From NCBI GenBank assembly GCA_001592805.2, contig CP051143.1, positions 1,364,001-1,428,000 of the forward strand: a stretch of DNA of 64,000 nt, written 5' to 3'. A program made the translations under genes and the position numbers. A model generated the notes under the pieces. The model made no database searches, was not told the origin of the DNA, and saw only the letters and a program-made list of their open reading frames with translations. Shown here piece after piece: positions 35,250-45,055 of this stretch. This DNA comes from Peltaster fructicola (taxonomy: Eukaryota; Ascomycota; Dothideomycetes). Every line of letters begins with the position of its first letter. Position 1 is the stretch's first letter.

Positions 35250-36026
35250 TTACAATGCGGGTGTCATGCCAGATCTTCGTGGTGCGATTGTGCCGGTGCC
35301 GAGACTCTCCCAGAATCTCTTCAGTCCATTGACCCTCTCTTTCTTAGGTTGTTCAGCCTGGCGAGCGCACGCATCCATGCCGGGGTTCAGTCCAAGGCGT
35401 TTGCTGAAGCGCCACACCAAGACACCGACACCTCCATCTCTGTGCCGAGCTGGGATTTCACGAGCCTTCCGCTCCAGCCATACGCGAAGCCCTTCTTTCA
35501 GCCTCTCACGTTCAATCTTACGCTTACGTTCGACAAGAGGACCAGCAACACCATAGCCCCATACGAAGTCGCCAGACCGACGGTCGAATCTACAGCACTC
35601 TTTGGGGAGGATATTTGTCGCAATGAGCGTGGTAAGCTTGGGCCGGCGTGCCAGCGAGCGATTCAGGCGAATACAGACCAGACTCCAGTGGAGGCGTCGT
35701 GCTGCGACATGTGTACGAGTGAGATATATGGTGGAGTTTGGAGGCTGAAGACTATGGAGGGCAGGTCGCTTGGGTAGGAGGTAGTTCACGCGCTCAATCG
35801 AGCTCTTGAGACGCAGACGATGAAGCGGTGGATCAAGTGATAATCCTCGGAGACGTCGACATGTCTGGTAGTGGTCAGATTAGCATGCCTGTGTTCTTGA
35901 AGGAGACAGAATCGTGCAGCCTACCCTCGAGATGACGAGGAGCTCAGGGACGTCGAGGAAGCACAATAACTGGAGTAGTAACTCATCTGGCAACTGCTCC
36001 AGCGATATCGGTGTCGTAGTAGACAT
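35250..36026 (-). CDS. F-box protein
   Basis: Exon 1 is 36026-35925 and exon 2 is 35864-35250, separated by a 60-nt intron (35865-35924, GTAGGC...GCTAAT/CTGAC...CCAG); 238 residues. The join creates an F-box near the N terminus: ISLEQLPDELLLQLLCFLDV, then PELLVISRTCRRLRGL. The rest is basic, with WGYGVAGPLVERKRK and LKEGLRVWLERKAREIP, and shows no repeat domain that I can name. F-box proteins bring substrates to SCF ubiquitin ligases through Skp1. Exon 2 alone has no ATG, which is why the gene is easily missed. Phases agree at the junction. Divergent from the PGK gene across ~170 bp. A plus-strand frame over the same bases looks random. Confidence 0.75.
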
Positions 36027-36160
36027 GAGACGGCGACAACGAGTTGTGGTGTGGTGCGGTGCTGGAGTTATGTTGCTCTACAGGTGTCGTCCATCCGATT
36101 TGCCCCGCGGACGTCACATTTTCTGAGGGGTCACCATTGAGGTAAACATTGAAGCCATTT

Positions 36161-36176
36161 CTTCTTTCTCACTACC
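36161..36176 (+). promoter_or_regulatory. Pyrimidine-rich tract upstream of PGK
   Basis: CTTCTTTCTCACTACC lies about 20 bp before the PGK start codon. CT-rich tracts near the transcription start are common in strongly expressed filamentous-fungal housekeeping genes. The role here is inferred. Confidence 0.4.
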
Positions 36177-36195
36177 AAAACCCAGCACCACAACC

Positions 36196-37502
36196 ATGTC
36201 TCTCTCGAACAAGCTCTCCATTACTGACGTCGACCTCAAGGGCAAGCGTGTCCTGATTCGAGTGAGTAGCAAAGGAGTTTGCAAGCCAGGCAAGACGGCT
36301 CACATCCACAGGTCGACTTCAATGTACCTCTCGACAAGGAGACCAACAGCAAGATCACAAACAACCAGCGTATCGTTGGTGCTCTACCCACAATCAAGTA
36401 TGCTCGCGACAATGGCGCCAAGGCCGTCATCCTCATGTCACACCTTGGACGTCCAGATGGCAAGGTCAACTCCAAGTACAGCTTGAAGCCAGTCGTTGCA
36501 GAGCTCGAGAAGCTTCTTGACACCAAGGTCGCCTTCGTGGACGACTGTGTTGGTCCAGAAGTTGAGAAGGTCGTGAACGGCACAAACAACGGCGGCGTCG
36601 TCTTGCTCGAGAACCTGCGATTCCACATCGAAGAGGAGGGCTCATCGAAGGACAAGGACGGCAACAAGACGAAGGCAGACAAGTCAGATGTTGAGAAGTT
36701 CAGGAAAGGTCTGACTGCACTTGGAGATGTCTACGTCAACGATGCTTTCGGCACTGCTCACCGTGCTCACTCGTCCATGGTCGGTGTCGATCTCCCACAG
36801 AAGGCTTCTGGTTTCCTCATGAAGAAGGAGCTCGACTACTTCGCGCAGGCACTCGAGGACCCAACCCGACCATTCCTGGCTATCCTAGGAGGTGCCAAGG
36901 TCAGCGACAAGATTCAGCTTATTGACAACCTCCTCGACAAGGTCAACTCGCTTATTATCACTGGTGGCATGGCTTTCACATTCAAGAAGACTGACGGCAT
37001 CTCGATCGGCAGCTCGCTCTTCGACGAGGAGGGCTCAAAGAAGGTCCCTGGCATCCTCGAGAAGGCCAAGAAGAACAATGTCGAGATCATCCTGCCAGTC
37101 GACTACGTTACTGCAGACAAGTTCTCTGCGGACGCTAACGTGGGCCACGCCACTGACAAGGAGGGCATCCCAGAGGGATGGATGGGTCTGGACGTTGGCG
37201 AGGAGTCAGTCAAGCTGTACAAGCAGGCAATCGACAAAGCAAAGACTATCCTGTGGAACGGACCACCAGGCGTCTTCGAGATGGACAAGTTCGCCAACGG
37301 CACAAAGAAGACCATGGACGCAGCTGTTCAGGGTGCACAGAGTGGCAAGATTGTGATCATCGGAGGTGGTGACACTGCTACAGTCGCTGCCAAGTACGGC
37401 GTGGAAGATAAGCTCAGCCACGTCAGCACTGGTGGTGGTGCTTCCCTTGAGCTCCTCGAGGGCAAGGACCTGCCAGGTGTCGTCGCTCTGTCAAGCAAAT
37501 GA
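36196..37502 (+). CDS. PGK1: Phosphoglycerate kinase
   Basis: Exons 36196-36261 and 36312-37502 with a 50-nt intron (GTGAGT...CACAG) just before the substrate motif; 418 residues, the usual length. Motifs include VDFNVPLD and SHLGRPDG (3-phosphoglycerate site), LLENLRFH, the hinge-side AKVSDKI, GPPGVFE and the C-terminal GGGDTATV nucleotide loop. It transfers phosphate between 1,3-bisphosphoglycerate and ADP in cytosolic glycolysis. Codons are dominated by C-ending forms (GTC, CTC, AAG), stronger than in neighbours, as expected for a highly expressed gene. Confidence 0.97.
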
Positions 37503-37567
37503 ATCGCGGCAAGCTTGTGATTGTGAATATAGATCAAGCGTGATTTTGTACATGTTGTACACCGCAA

Positions 37568-38830
37568 TCAGAGACTATTAAGCGCCTTGATAGCGTCGGC
37601 CAGCTCGTTCTCGTACACAATGACATGCCCTGCGCGAGCTGTACTCAAGTAGCTCATATTGAACACTTCGTCCACCATGTGTCCTTTCATCCCATCGATC
37701 AGACGACTCGAGAGTCCGCATACAATGCCCGTGCTTTCGAGTGGAAGTCCTCTGAGATCCAGGGTGATTGGAATCTGTCCAGGGCCGTCAGTTCCTAGGA
37801 GGACATCGTCACCGCGGTCAGGGAACAGATCGAGTAATGATCGCTCTATGGTCAGTGAGGCTGAGTCTCTCGTCGTCAGTGTCAGCGAGAAGAATCTCGG
37901 CGGTGATGGCTGTGAAAGGCAGTGCATCAGACCGAGCGTCATCTTCCCGCCAGTGAACTTTGCGATGTAATTCCCATGTGTGTAGTCCTTGATGCCTGCA
38001 CACGTGACCAACTCTGTCGAGTCATCGATGACAGGACTAATGTTGTGCTTCTTCAGTAGTCTGAAGGTACGTTCTTGAAGCTCAGGCACTGTCGAAGGCG
38101 GTGGTGTGCCTGGGAGGCGCGGAAAGTCAAAGGAAGATGCCGAGCTGGTACGATGACGAGGATTCATGACTGGAGAAGCTGGATTGATCATATGGCCTGC
38201 TTCTCCAGGTGTGTCGTCAACCTCAAAGACGAAGCCTCTTTCTTCTAGTGCTCGGATCACAGTGCTCCGCGTGTTGAGAGCAACCAATATAAAGTCGCAA
38301 TGGTAGCTAGTGATGAAGAAGATTGGGCTACTGTGGTTAGCTTCTTTGCTATACACAGAACGTCCGACTCACATCCCTGCAAGAGCTAGAGGACTAGTGA
38401 GGTCAAGTACTCTCTGACCGGCCTCAAGCCCGGATCCAGTGATAACAATGGCAGCAAAGTCCTCCTGACTGATCGATACCCGCTGTTGCAGTGACTCGCT
38501 CAGGCCAGGAATGATAGGTGCAAACAGCTCATCGGCCTGCCGTCGAGGACACACTATCGAGCACTCGTTCGTGGTGACCGAGACGTTGACGAAAGGATGC
38601 CAGTAAGTCCACGGTCGAGATGCTTCGATGGTCTTGCCATCCTCGTCAACGAGAGGGTTGTGAAAGAGGAGCTGGGAGATTGGTAGAACAAAATGCGAGT
38701 ATGCTTCGAGAGGTACATGAATCAGGGCGAGTCGTGTGTCCTGCGAGCCGTCAGCTGTTTCCATTCATATCGAGCAGAGCCCTACCAGGAAGCCGATCTT
38801 GGAGTTCAGTACTGTGTCAGACTCTGCCAT
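37568..38830 (-). CDS. ACT-domain (ACT_7/CASTOR-like) protein
   Basis: Three exons, 38830-38786, 38740-38373 and 38330-37568, with introns of 45 and 42 nt (GTAGGG...GCTGAC...GCAG and GTGAGT...GCTAAC...ACAG); 391 residues. The N terminus begins MAESDTVLNSKIGFL and continues LALIHVPLEAYSHFVLPI. The ACT_7 signature is WHPFVNVSVTTNECSIVC. A second half (ITSYHCDFILV...) repeats the ACT-like pattern. A Pro/Ser-rich loop lies near residue 200. ACT_7 modules sense amino acids in animal CASTOR proteins, which act on TORC1. In fungi the family is uncharacterised, so amino-acid sensing is only an inference. Confidence 0.83.
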
Positions 38831-40197
38831 GATCCATTGATTGTTTCAAGACGAGTGAGCTTAGTACTTTTTGACGAGAGGGCTTTGTTGTGGTATTTCC
38901 AGAGCTATGGCGTTTCCGACGCTCATTATTGCATACTGGACTCGGTCTCTCTGCCCAACCTGCACACCACATATCATGTACAAAGGACGTGGTGAAGACT
39001 TCAGATGATCTGCAGCTCTGGCACAGCTTGTGTTATGCGCTTCCACGTCACTCGTGGGACTGCAATCCTCGAGACACCGACAACATGACGAACATAGATA
39101 GGGAATGGTCTGGGGTCTGGCGTGGGAGACTCATGTGTAGGATTGTGATACTCGTCTGATGGCTGAACGACACATTACTGCTGAATCGTTAGCCCTTGTT
39201 ATGCCGAGCAAGAGGTTGAAGCGTGGGGCCACCACGGACTAAGCCGGAGAGACCATCAGAATAGCGAGTGTAGCACTGTGATGAAGTTCGATAGATAGAA
39301 CTCTTTATAGCTTTTCCATGTGATGCTACGTGCTTGGCAATGCGCGACAGCCTGATGTTCAGCGCTCCTGAGTCTGAAGCTTCTGACGGAATAAGCCGAG
39401 GAGTATGCCGCATCTCACACTCGTCGAGTAGAACACAATCTGTGAATACCTGCATGAACGTGGGCTGCGAAGCTTTTCCTGCCCATCACCCGTATCGTCA
39501 GCAGGTTATGAATGTCGAGATGAGGTCACAGCATGCATGAGGGGTAAAGACACGAGAGATGAGGTCGGAAAGTTGAGGACCATATCAGCAGCGTATTTCG
39601 ACTCTCGCAGACCGTAGTCAAAGACGCAATACGCATACAAGTCGGTCGGAGGAGATCCATAACCAAGTGTTGCAGATGAGCGCAGTGCAATGGACGATGA
39701 GTGAGTCGCGAGACCGTTCAGTATCTTGCTGGACGCACGAAGACTGTTCGTCCTGCGTGGGAGACAACAACAGGTGCGGTTGGTGGCCTGGTGTATGTTC
39801 GGCTTAAGCAGTGGAACCTTATGCTAAGACCATGCAGAGCGGCTTGCGTCCCGGCTGGCTCGTTACTGTATCCAGCCTCGAGAGCGGACATAAGTCCATT
39901 GCGTAGTGAATGGTTTCAGCTCCAGACGCGAGCACTAGATTGTGGCTGCTCGACCAGCACGCTGCTAAACGAGATGGCCACAATGATGCTGATCTCGACC
40001 TTGCACTGACTGTCCGGAGCTATATGCTCGCTGAACGTGGTATATGGCTCAGGTTTGTTCTCGGGTGTCCAAGTGCAGCCACCTGATCGAATCGTTCGTT
40101 CTTAAAGGAGACATGCTCTGCTCTGAAAGAATCTGAGGTCTCGCAGTCATAGAGCGAGCGACAGAGGCTCAAAGGTTGAGACTGATGAGTTGATGAC
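38831..40197. other. 1.4-kb intergenic stretch
   Basis: This lies upstream of the ACT-domain gene and downstream of SEN2, both on the minus strand. Only short random-looking frames (e.g. 39189-39455 minus, 39701-40009 plus) are present. No gene, tRNA or repeat is recognised. Confidence 0.55.
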
Positions 40198-41493
40198 TCA
40201 GTCACGAGACCTGTTCATAAGCCATCGTCTGACGATGAACTCGCGGATTTTGTACCGACTCAAGAGAGCCCGGACAGTAAGCTCCTCATCGGTTGCACAC
40301 GGAGGTGGGATGTCCACAAAGCAGAGCACAAGAGTTTTCTTCACCTGGCTCTGGACTCGATTGATGCAGTGTAACCACCACCAATCTTTCTGGTCCTGCA
40401 TCCTTTTCTTCGACCGACCTTCGCTGGTTGACCAATAAGGATCAGAGTAAGATGGCATGATCAAGATGGCGAACTCTGCATGCGAAAACACTGGTCCACG
40501 GTTGTACAGCAGGTAGTCAACCGAGAATTTGACACCAGGTCGAATGACCCAGCCCAGCGATCGGAAGTGGTGATAGACAACATAGTTGAGAATGAATTGG
40601 TCGTCCATACCCATCGGAGAGGTGTCGAACTTGGATGTATGCCGGAACAGGTCAAAGAGATCGCGGTTGTCTGTGAGCGATACATTGTCAGGTGACCCAT
40701 CTGCATGGATGTCCAGGACCCCGAGTGCGTATTTCAGGAAGAATGCTTCCTCTAGTGTCAATTGCAGATGCTCTTGGTTCTCGATGTCAGGAGCGTATAG
40801 AGCCAGATCTTCGTTTGGCAGCGGTATAGATAGGTCGCCATCGACGGGTTCGATGCTACCAGCAACGCCCGCATCGCTGACAGCTGCAGATATGTGGATG
40901 TCTGCTGCATTATCAAGGAGAGTGTCACCTTCACTGGGCACGTTAGTAACCAGCTTACCTTGCTCCATCAACCGTTGTCTTTCAATGCGCTCACGCTCAA
41001 TCCTTGCTCGCTCGAGCTTGAAAAGACGTCTCTCCTCTCGCCTGGCCTTGGTCACTTCCTCTGCTGTCTGACCACCTTGGCTCCGGGCAGCGATACGAGC
41101 TTTCTCGCGGTCCATCCAGGATGGCTCGCTTCGACTAAGGGTGCCTTTGCCGAAGAAACCTCTCTCCCATAGTGCTCGTACATGTGCTGGCTCCGTGATG
41201 TGGACTGAGCGGCTCTCCTTCGACATGTAGCCCAGGTACTGCTGAGCAGGATGTGAGCTAGGAGGGTAAGCAAGTTGCTTCAGACATGTCCAGATGAGCT
41301 GAAGCACTGATAGAGGGTGAGTCGGATGAAAGGCAGGCAGAGGATACACCTCTAATGGCAGCGCATCCTTGTGAATCTGTGCGAAATTTTGCTTGCGTTT
41401 GGCATTTCGCTTCTTGATGATCGGCTTTGATGCTGTAGTCGCTTGCGCCGCACCCTCGGAGGCTATAGCATCGCCATTGTTGTCGTTGACCAT
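40198..41493 (-). CDS. SEN2: tRNA-splicing endonuclease catalytic subunit Sen2
   Basis: Intronless, 431 residues. The N-terminal part has a basic leader and the Sen2-type LPLEVYPLPAFHPTHPLS. A charged Arg/Glu coiled region (ERRLFKLERARIERERIE) is next, then the endonuclease fold in the last ~170 residues. The catalytic triad is visible: Tyr in FSVDYLLYNRGPVF, His in FSHAEFAILI, Lys in VQSQVKKTLVL. Sen2 cuts the 5' splice site of pre-tRNA introns within the Sen2-15-34-54 complex. The substrate type, a tRNA with a canonical anticodon-loop intron, occurs in this same window at 6.8 kb. Divergent from the scramblase gene. Confidence 0.92.
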   Translation of the reverse strand: MVNDNNGDAIASEGAAQATTASKPIIKKRNAKRKQNFAQIHKDALPLEVYPLPAFHPTHPLSVLQLIWTCLKQLAYPPSSHPAQQYLGYMSKESRSVHITEPAHVRALWERGFFGKGTLSRSEPSWMDREKARIAARSQGGQTAEEVTKARREERRLFKLERARIERERIERQRLMEQGKLVTNVPSEGDTLLDNAADIHISAAVSDAGVAGSIEPVDGDLSIPLPNEDLALYAPDIENQEHLQLTLEEAFFLKYALGVLDIHADGSPDNVSLTDNRDLFDLFRHTSKFDTSPMGMDDQFILNYVVYHHFRSLGWVIRPGVKFSVDYLLYNRGPVFSHAEFAILIMPSYSDPYWSTSEGRSKKRMQDQKDWWWLHCINRVQSQVKKTLVLCFVDIPPPCATDEELTVRALLSRYKIREFIVRRWLMNRSRD

Positions 41494-41853
41494 CAGCGGC
41501 TATGCAATAGCTGCAAGAAGCTTTTTGAACTAGCCAGAGAGTGTTCAAGCCACTGACGAGAAGCTGTGTGCTGTAGCAATAGTGCTGTGATGCTGCTAGA
41601 GATTTGTGTGCTGGTGTCTGAACAAGATTCTATGCGCAACGCACGAGTTCAGGCTCGATCGAAAGGAGCTGCCTTGTTGTGTATATTCTAGGCTACCCAA
41701 GAGTCAGATCACTGTCCTTGGATGTCAACATGTAGGACCACGTCGAGTCAAAAATATGGTACAGACTGACATGTACAATTTTGAGCCGCATCTTGTTCAA
41801 CTCAAGCTTAGAACAGCTTCTACGACGCCATTCTTACCATCAACACATCAGCC
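41494..41853. other. Divergent promoter, SEN2 / scramblase
   Basis: 360 bp between divergent start codons. No gene and no firm motif. Confidence 0.6.
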
Positions 41854-43419
41854 ATGACGAGCCTAGAGCTCAGCATCAACATGGTGCGACAATCTATGAG
41901 AGCTCTTGAACGAGCTCAGACACAGCGAATGCTTGCTGCAATCCAACGAAAACAATTGAGCTCGAGCACTATGCCCCCCATCGCCGGCAGTGCACAGACA
42001 CGTCGTCCTCAATGGACTGCTCCAGCACGCATCAGATGGCAGTCAACGAAGTCCAAACCTATTCAGGACGAACAGGCTCAGCTCGCTTCGACCATAGAAC
42101 GAATACAAGATCCAGATCTCGTCACTGAGGTGAATATGAAGCCAGATCCGTATGGCGTTCTTCCACACGATCACCCAGCTCTCCCTATCCTCGGACAGAG
42201 TAGTCTGATCGTGTCGCGGCAAATCGAAATGCTGAACGTTTTCGTCGGCTACGAGCAGGCGAATCGATACACAATCATGAACGGTGAGAAGGAGATCGTG
42301 GGATATATTGCTGAAGAGGACCATGCGCTTGGGCGAACACTTGCGAGACAGGCGGCACGTGTACATCGCTCGTTCACCGCACATGTCTTTGATAAGGAGC
42401 AAAGAGAAGTTTTGCGCATACACAGACCATTCTCGTACCTTAATACGAAGATCAGGATCTATGATCCTGTCCCTCCGTCTGGTTACGAGCGGTCTGGCAC
42501 TGGGGCTATGTCAGCTGGAGGCAAATTTGACTTCAATGAGCCTGTGAAGGCTGGACACACCTCACCGCTCAAGCTCGAGGACATGCGCATCATTGGAGAA
42601 TGTCAATCGCAATGGACGCCCACTCGCAGAAAGTATAGTCTTTCTACAAACAGACATGGCGATCCCTCCTGTCATGACACAGTAACGCTGAAGTCCACGG
42701 CCGAGGACAAGATAGAGGCACAGATGATGCGGTTCTCGAAGATTGATGAGCCCGCTCTGTCCTTGGATTTTACCGTAAGGGACTCTGACGACTGGATCGT
42801 TGGGAAGGTCTCCAGGTCGTTACAGGGATTTGCTCGCGAGGCTTTTACCGACTCAGGTGTATACCTCTTGAAACTAGATTCCGCGGCTCATATAGCGGCA
42901 TTAGAGGATGCTCAAGGGAAAGAGGTGGCACGCTACGAGGTACCTGGTCTCACGCTTGACCAACGAGCTGTCATGATCGCAACAGCCGTCTCGATCGACT
43001 TCGACTACTTTTCGCTGAAGTCAAGTCAGCTTACACACGCTTTCCCTTTGGCCTACGGGTTAGGAGGTGGTGCTGCAGAGGGAGGTGCTGTGGCAGAAGC
43101 GAGTGCTGGCGCCGTTGGGGCCGCCGGCCGGGGAGTCGCAGGAGCTGGTGCTATGGAAAGTGGTATTGCAGGAGCTGGTACAATCGCTGGCTACGAAGCT
43201 ATGCAGCGTGGTATCTATGGTGACCAGAGCATGGACGACGCGAGTCCACAAGCTGCCCAGCCACCTCCACAGACGTCCAATACACCACAACAATCCAGCG
43301 ACCAATCGGCTGGGGATGTCTGGTCAACTGATCAGGACCCATGGTCTGAAGCGAGCAAAGCTGCCGAAGAAAGCAGTGGGAGCTGGCTCGATACCATCAC
43401 TGACTGGTTCAACTCCTGA
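41854..43419 (+). CDS. Phospholipid scramblase family protein, probably mitochondrial
   Basis: Intronless, 521 residues. The N terminus is Arg/Gln-rich and poor in acids (MVRQSMRALERAQTQRM, later ARIRWQST), which suggests mitochondrial import. The scramblase domain spans ~95-390: LGQSSLIVSRQIEMLNVFVG, HRPFSYLNTKIRIYDP, then VSIDFDYFSLKS at its end. A Gly/Ala-rich low-complexity tail and a Pro/Gln stretch follow, and the protein ends SWLDTITDWFNS. Fungal relatives include yeast Aim25, a mitochondrial protein of unclear activity. The last codons lie in a 37-bp tandem repeat that runs past the stop. Confidence 0.85.
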   Translation: MTSLELSINMVRQSMRALERAQTQRMLAAIQRKQLSSSTMPPIAGSAQTRRPQWTAPARIRWQSTKSKPIQDEQAQLASTIERIQDPDLVTEVNMKPDPYGVLPHDHPALPILGQSSLIVSRQIEMLNVFVGYEQANRYTIMNGEKEIVGYIAEEDHALGRTLARQAARVHRSFTAHVFDKEQREVLRIHRPFSYLNTKIRIYDPVPPSGYERSGTGAMSAGGKFDFNEPVKAGHTSPLKLEDMRIIGECQSQWTPTRRKYSLSTNRHGDPSCHDTVTLKSTAEDKIEAQMMRFSKIDEPALSLDFTVRDSDDWIVGKVSRSLQGFAREAFTDSGVYLLKLDSAAHIAALEDAQGKEVARYEVPGLTLDQRAVMIATAVSIDFDYFSLKSSQLTHAFPLAYGLGGGAAEGGAVAEASAGAVGAAGRGVAGAGAMESGIAGAGTIAGYEAMQRGIYGDQSMDDASPQAAQPPPQTSNTPQQSSDQSAGDVWSTDQDPWSEASKAAEESSGSWLDTITDWFNS

Positions 43420-43480
43420 GCACCTCGGTACCATCACTGACTGGTCCAATTCCAGAGCACCTCGATACGATCACTGACTG
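43387..43480 (+). repeat. 37-bp tandem repeat across the scramblase stop codon
   Basis: Units at 43387-43423 and 43424-43460 differ at a few bases; a partial third unit starts at 43461. Each holds the ACCATCACTGACTGG-type core (third copy ACGATCACTGACTG). The unit length is not a multiple of three, so copy-number change would alter the C terminus or stop. Confidence 0.85.
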
Positions 43481-43495
43481 ACCTCCTGGACACAC

Positions 43496-44749
43496 CTAGA
43501 CTTTAGCAGTATTCCGATGCTGCATAGCCTTACGCAGCAGTGGAGCCGATTGCTTGCGGCTCGCTGCGAGGTTACGCTGTGTCCAGCCATGGCAATAGCC
43601 AAATTGACCTGAAGTCAGTCCCAACTCCTGATCCTCCAGTTGCAATTCCTTGGTGGCTGTGGCCACAAACGCCTTCGCAGTCTGCACTGCCTTGTCATCA
43701 GAGGTAGTAAAGAGAGCCAACTCGCGATGAAAGACGCCCTGCTCATCATTGAAAGCAGTCGTGACAGCCATGACGTTCACGCCTCGCTCTTCCATGAAGC
43801 TCGAGATATCCTTCTCCCAGTCATCAGATCTCGACTTTGCGAAGCTCAATGGCTTGACGATGACGCCAGTACCAAGCTTGATATCGTCTTCGTCCCATTC
43901 CTTATAGTCCTTGCGGAGAAGATCACGGACACTCAACCCGGCGACATCGCTCTTCGCTGCGTCTAGTTCCTTGAAGAAGCTGTCTCGGTCGTAGTCCTTG
44001 CCGACTCGTGGCGCAATGTTAACTAGTGCTTCTAGGTATCGTAGAGCTTTCCGGTCAGTATCTGTGACCTTGTGCTCGTCTGTCATATTGATGGTGTCTA
44101 TCAAGATCGGTCCAATAGCTAGCTTTGCCACGTGGGCAGTCCATGTTGATGCATATGCAGCATCATCGAGCAATCTGCCGTCATCTTGAGCAATAGCAGC
44201 ACCAATGCCTGATGCACGTGAGTTGATCTCATCCCAGGTTGGTCGACTGTAGTTGGCGAGGAGACTACAGCAGCTCCCTGACTTCTCGATCAGTCTTGGC
44301 ACGGCATCCTTGGGGATTCTGTCTTCGTCCTCGTGGTGATCAATCACTCCTCCGATACGCGATGCGAAAGACTTAGCGAGCAGTCCAGTCAAAACATTGT
44401 GGTCGACCAAAGTCCATGCAGTCTGCTCGGAGTCCAGTCCAGCCGCTTTTATGTCGTCAAGGGTGATCAGATGCTCTGGCTTGACATCTGCGTGGGTAAG
44501 TAGTGCTGTAAGCTCCGGCCGCAGAGAGAGATCGGCTGCAGGGATGTTTGTGACAGGTATAACTATATCCTGCGCACTGTGGCTTCGACTGGAGCTCGTC
44601 TGTATATAGCCATAGACAATAGCACATGCTATCGAGTCGAGATCTGCAGATTCGTTTCCAACCACAAACTTTGTGATAGAGCCGCTCTTCTTTGTCGTGT
44701 AGAGGTGCTTCTTCGCCCGTACGAGATAGGTTCGGACTGACGAGCGCAT
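43496..44749 (-). CDS. PPX1: Exopolyphosphatase PPX1 (DHH/DHHA2 family)
   Basis: Intronless, 417 residues, close to yeast Ppx1. The metal-binding motifs of the family II pyrophosphatase/DHH fold are present: GNESADLDSIACA (D36, D38), WTLVDHN (D116, H117) and GGVIDHHEDE (D137-H138-H139). A DHHA2 domain follows in the C-terminal third (FMEERGVNVMAVTTAF, then substrate-binding basic residues). It removes terminal phosphate from inorganic polyphosphate, in the cytosol and mitochondria in yeast. The N terminus is basic. Convergent with the scramblase gene 76 bp away; divergent from SGT1. Confidence 0.92.
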   Translation of the reverse strand: MRSSVRTYLVRAKKHLYTTKKSGSITKFVVGNESADLDSIACAIVYGYIQTSSSRSHSAQDIVIPVTNIPAADLSLRPELTALLTHADVKPEHLITLDDIKAAGLDSEQTAWTLVDHNVLTGLLAKSFASRIGGVIDHHEDEDRIPKDAVPRLIEKSGSCCSLLANYSRPTWDEINSRASGIGAAIAQDDGRLLDDAAYASTWTAHVAKLAIGPILIDTINMTDEHKVTDTDRKALRYLEALVNIAPRVGKDYDRDSFFKELDAAKSDVAGLSVRDLLRKDYKEWDEDDIKLGTGVIVKPLSFAKSRSDDWEKDISSFMEERGVNVMAVTTAFNDEQGVFHRELALFTTSDDKAVQTAKAFVATATKELQLEDQELGLTSGQFGYCHGWTQRNLAASRKQSAPLLRKAMQHRNTAKV

Positions 44750-45055
44750 TGTGTGGTGGTGATTAATGATGATGGAAAACAGAACGAAAGCGACAAAAAG
44801 CTCTTTCTATACTTCAATTGCTTGCAGTCAAGTGAATAGAGGCGCAGAGGCCTGATTGGTCACGCAACTGCCTCCTTAGGTCTAGTTACTGCCATCACTC
44901 TGGCCTTCCAAGGTCACCTTTCGCCTTCTGAGGCACAGTCTTCCTCATCCCACACGAGTGCCCCTTCGTAGCAAAGCTGACTTTATCCACCACATCTCTC
45001 AGAGTACTCACATAGTACGAATTTGCACGTCAACTCTGCGAGCTTTACTGCAACC
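44750..45055. other. Divergent promoter, PPX1 / SGT1
   Basis: 306 bp between divergent start codons; nothing further is recognised. Confidence 0.6.

Noticed and set aside
35349-35777. Plus-strand 142-codon frame over the F-box gene
   Set aside because: It starts at TTG, shows no family pattern, and the opposite strand carries an F-box.
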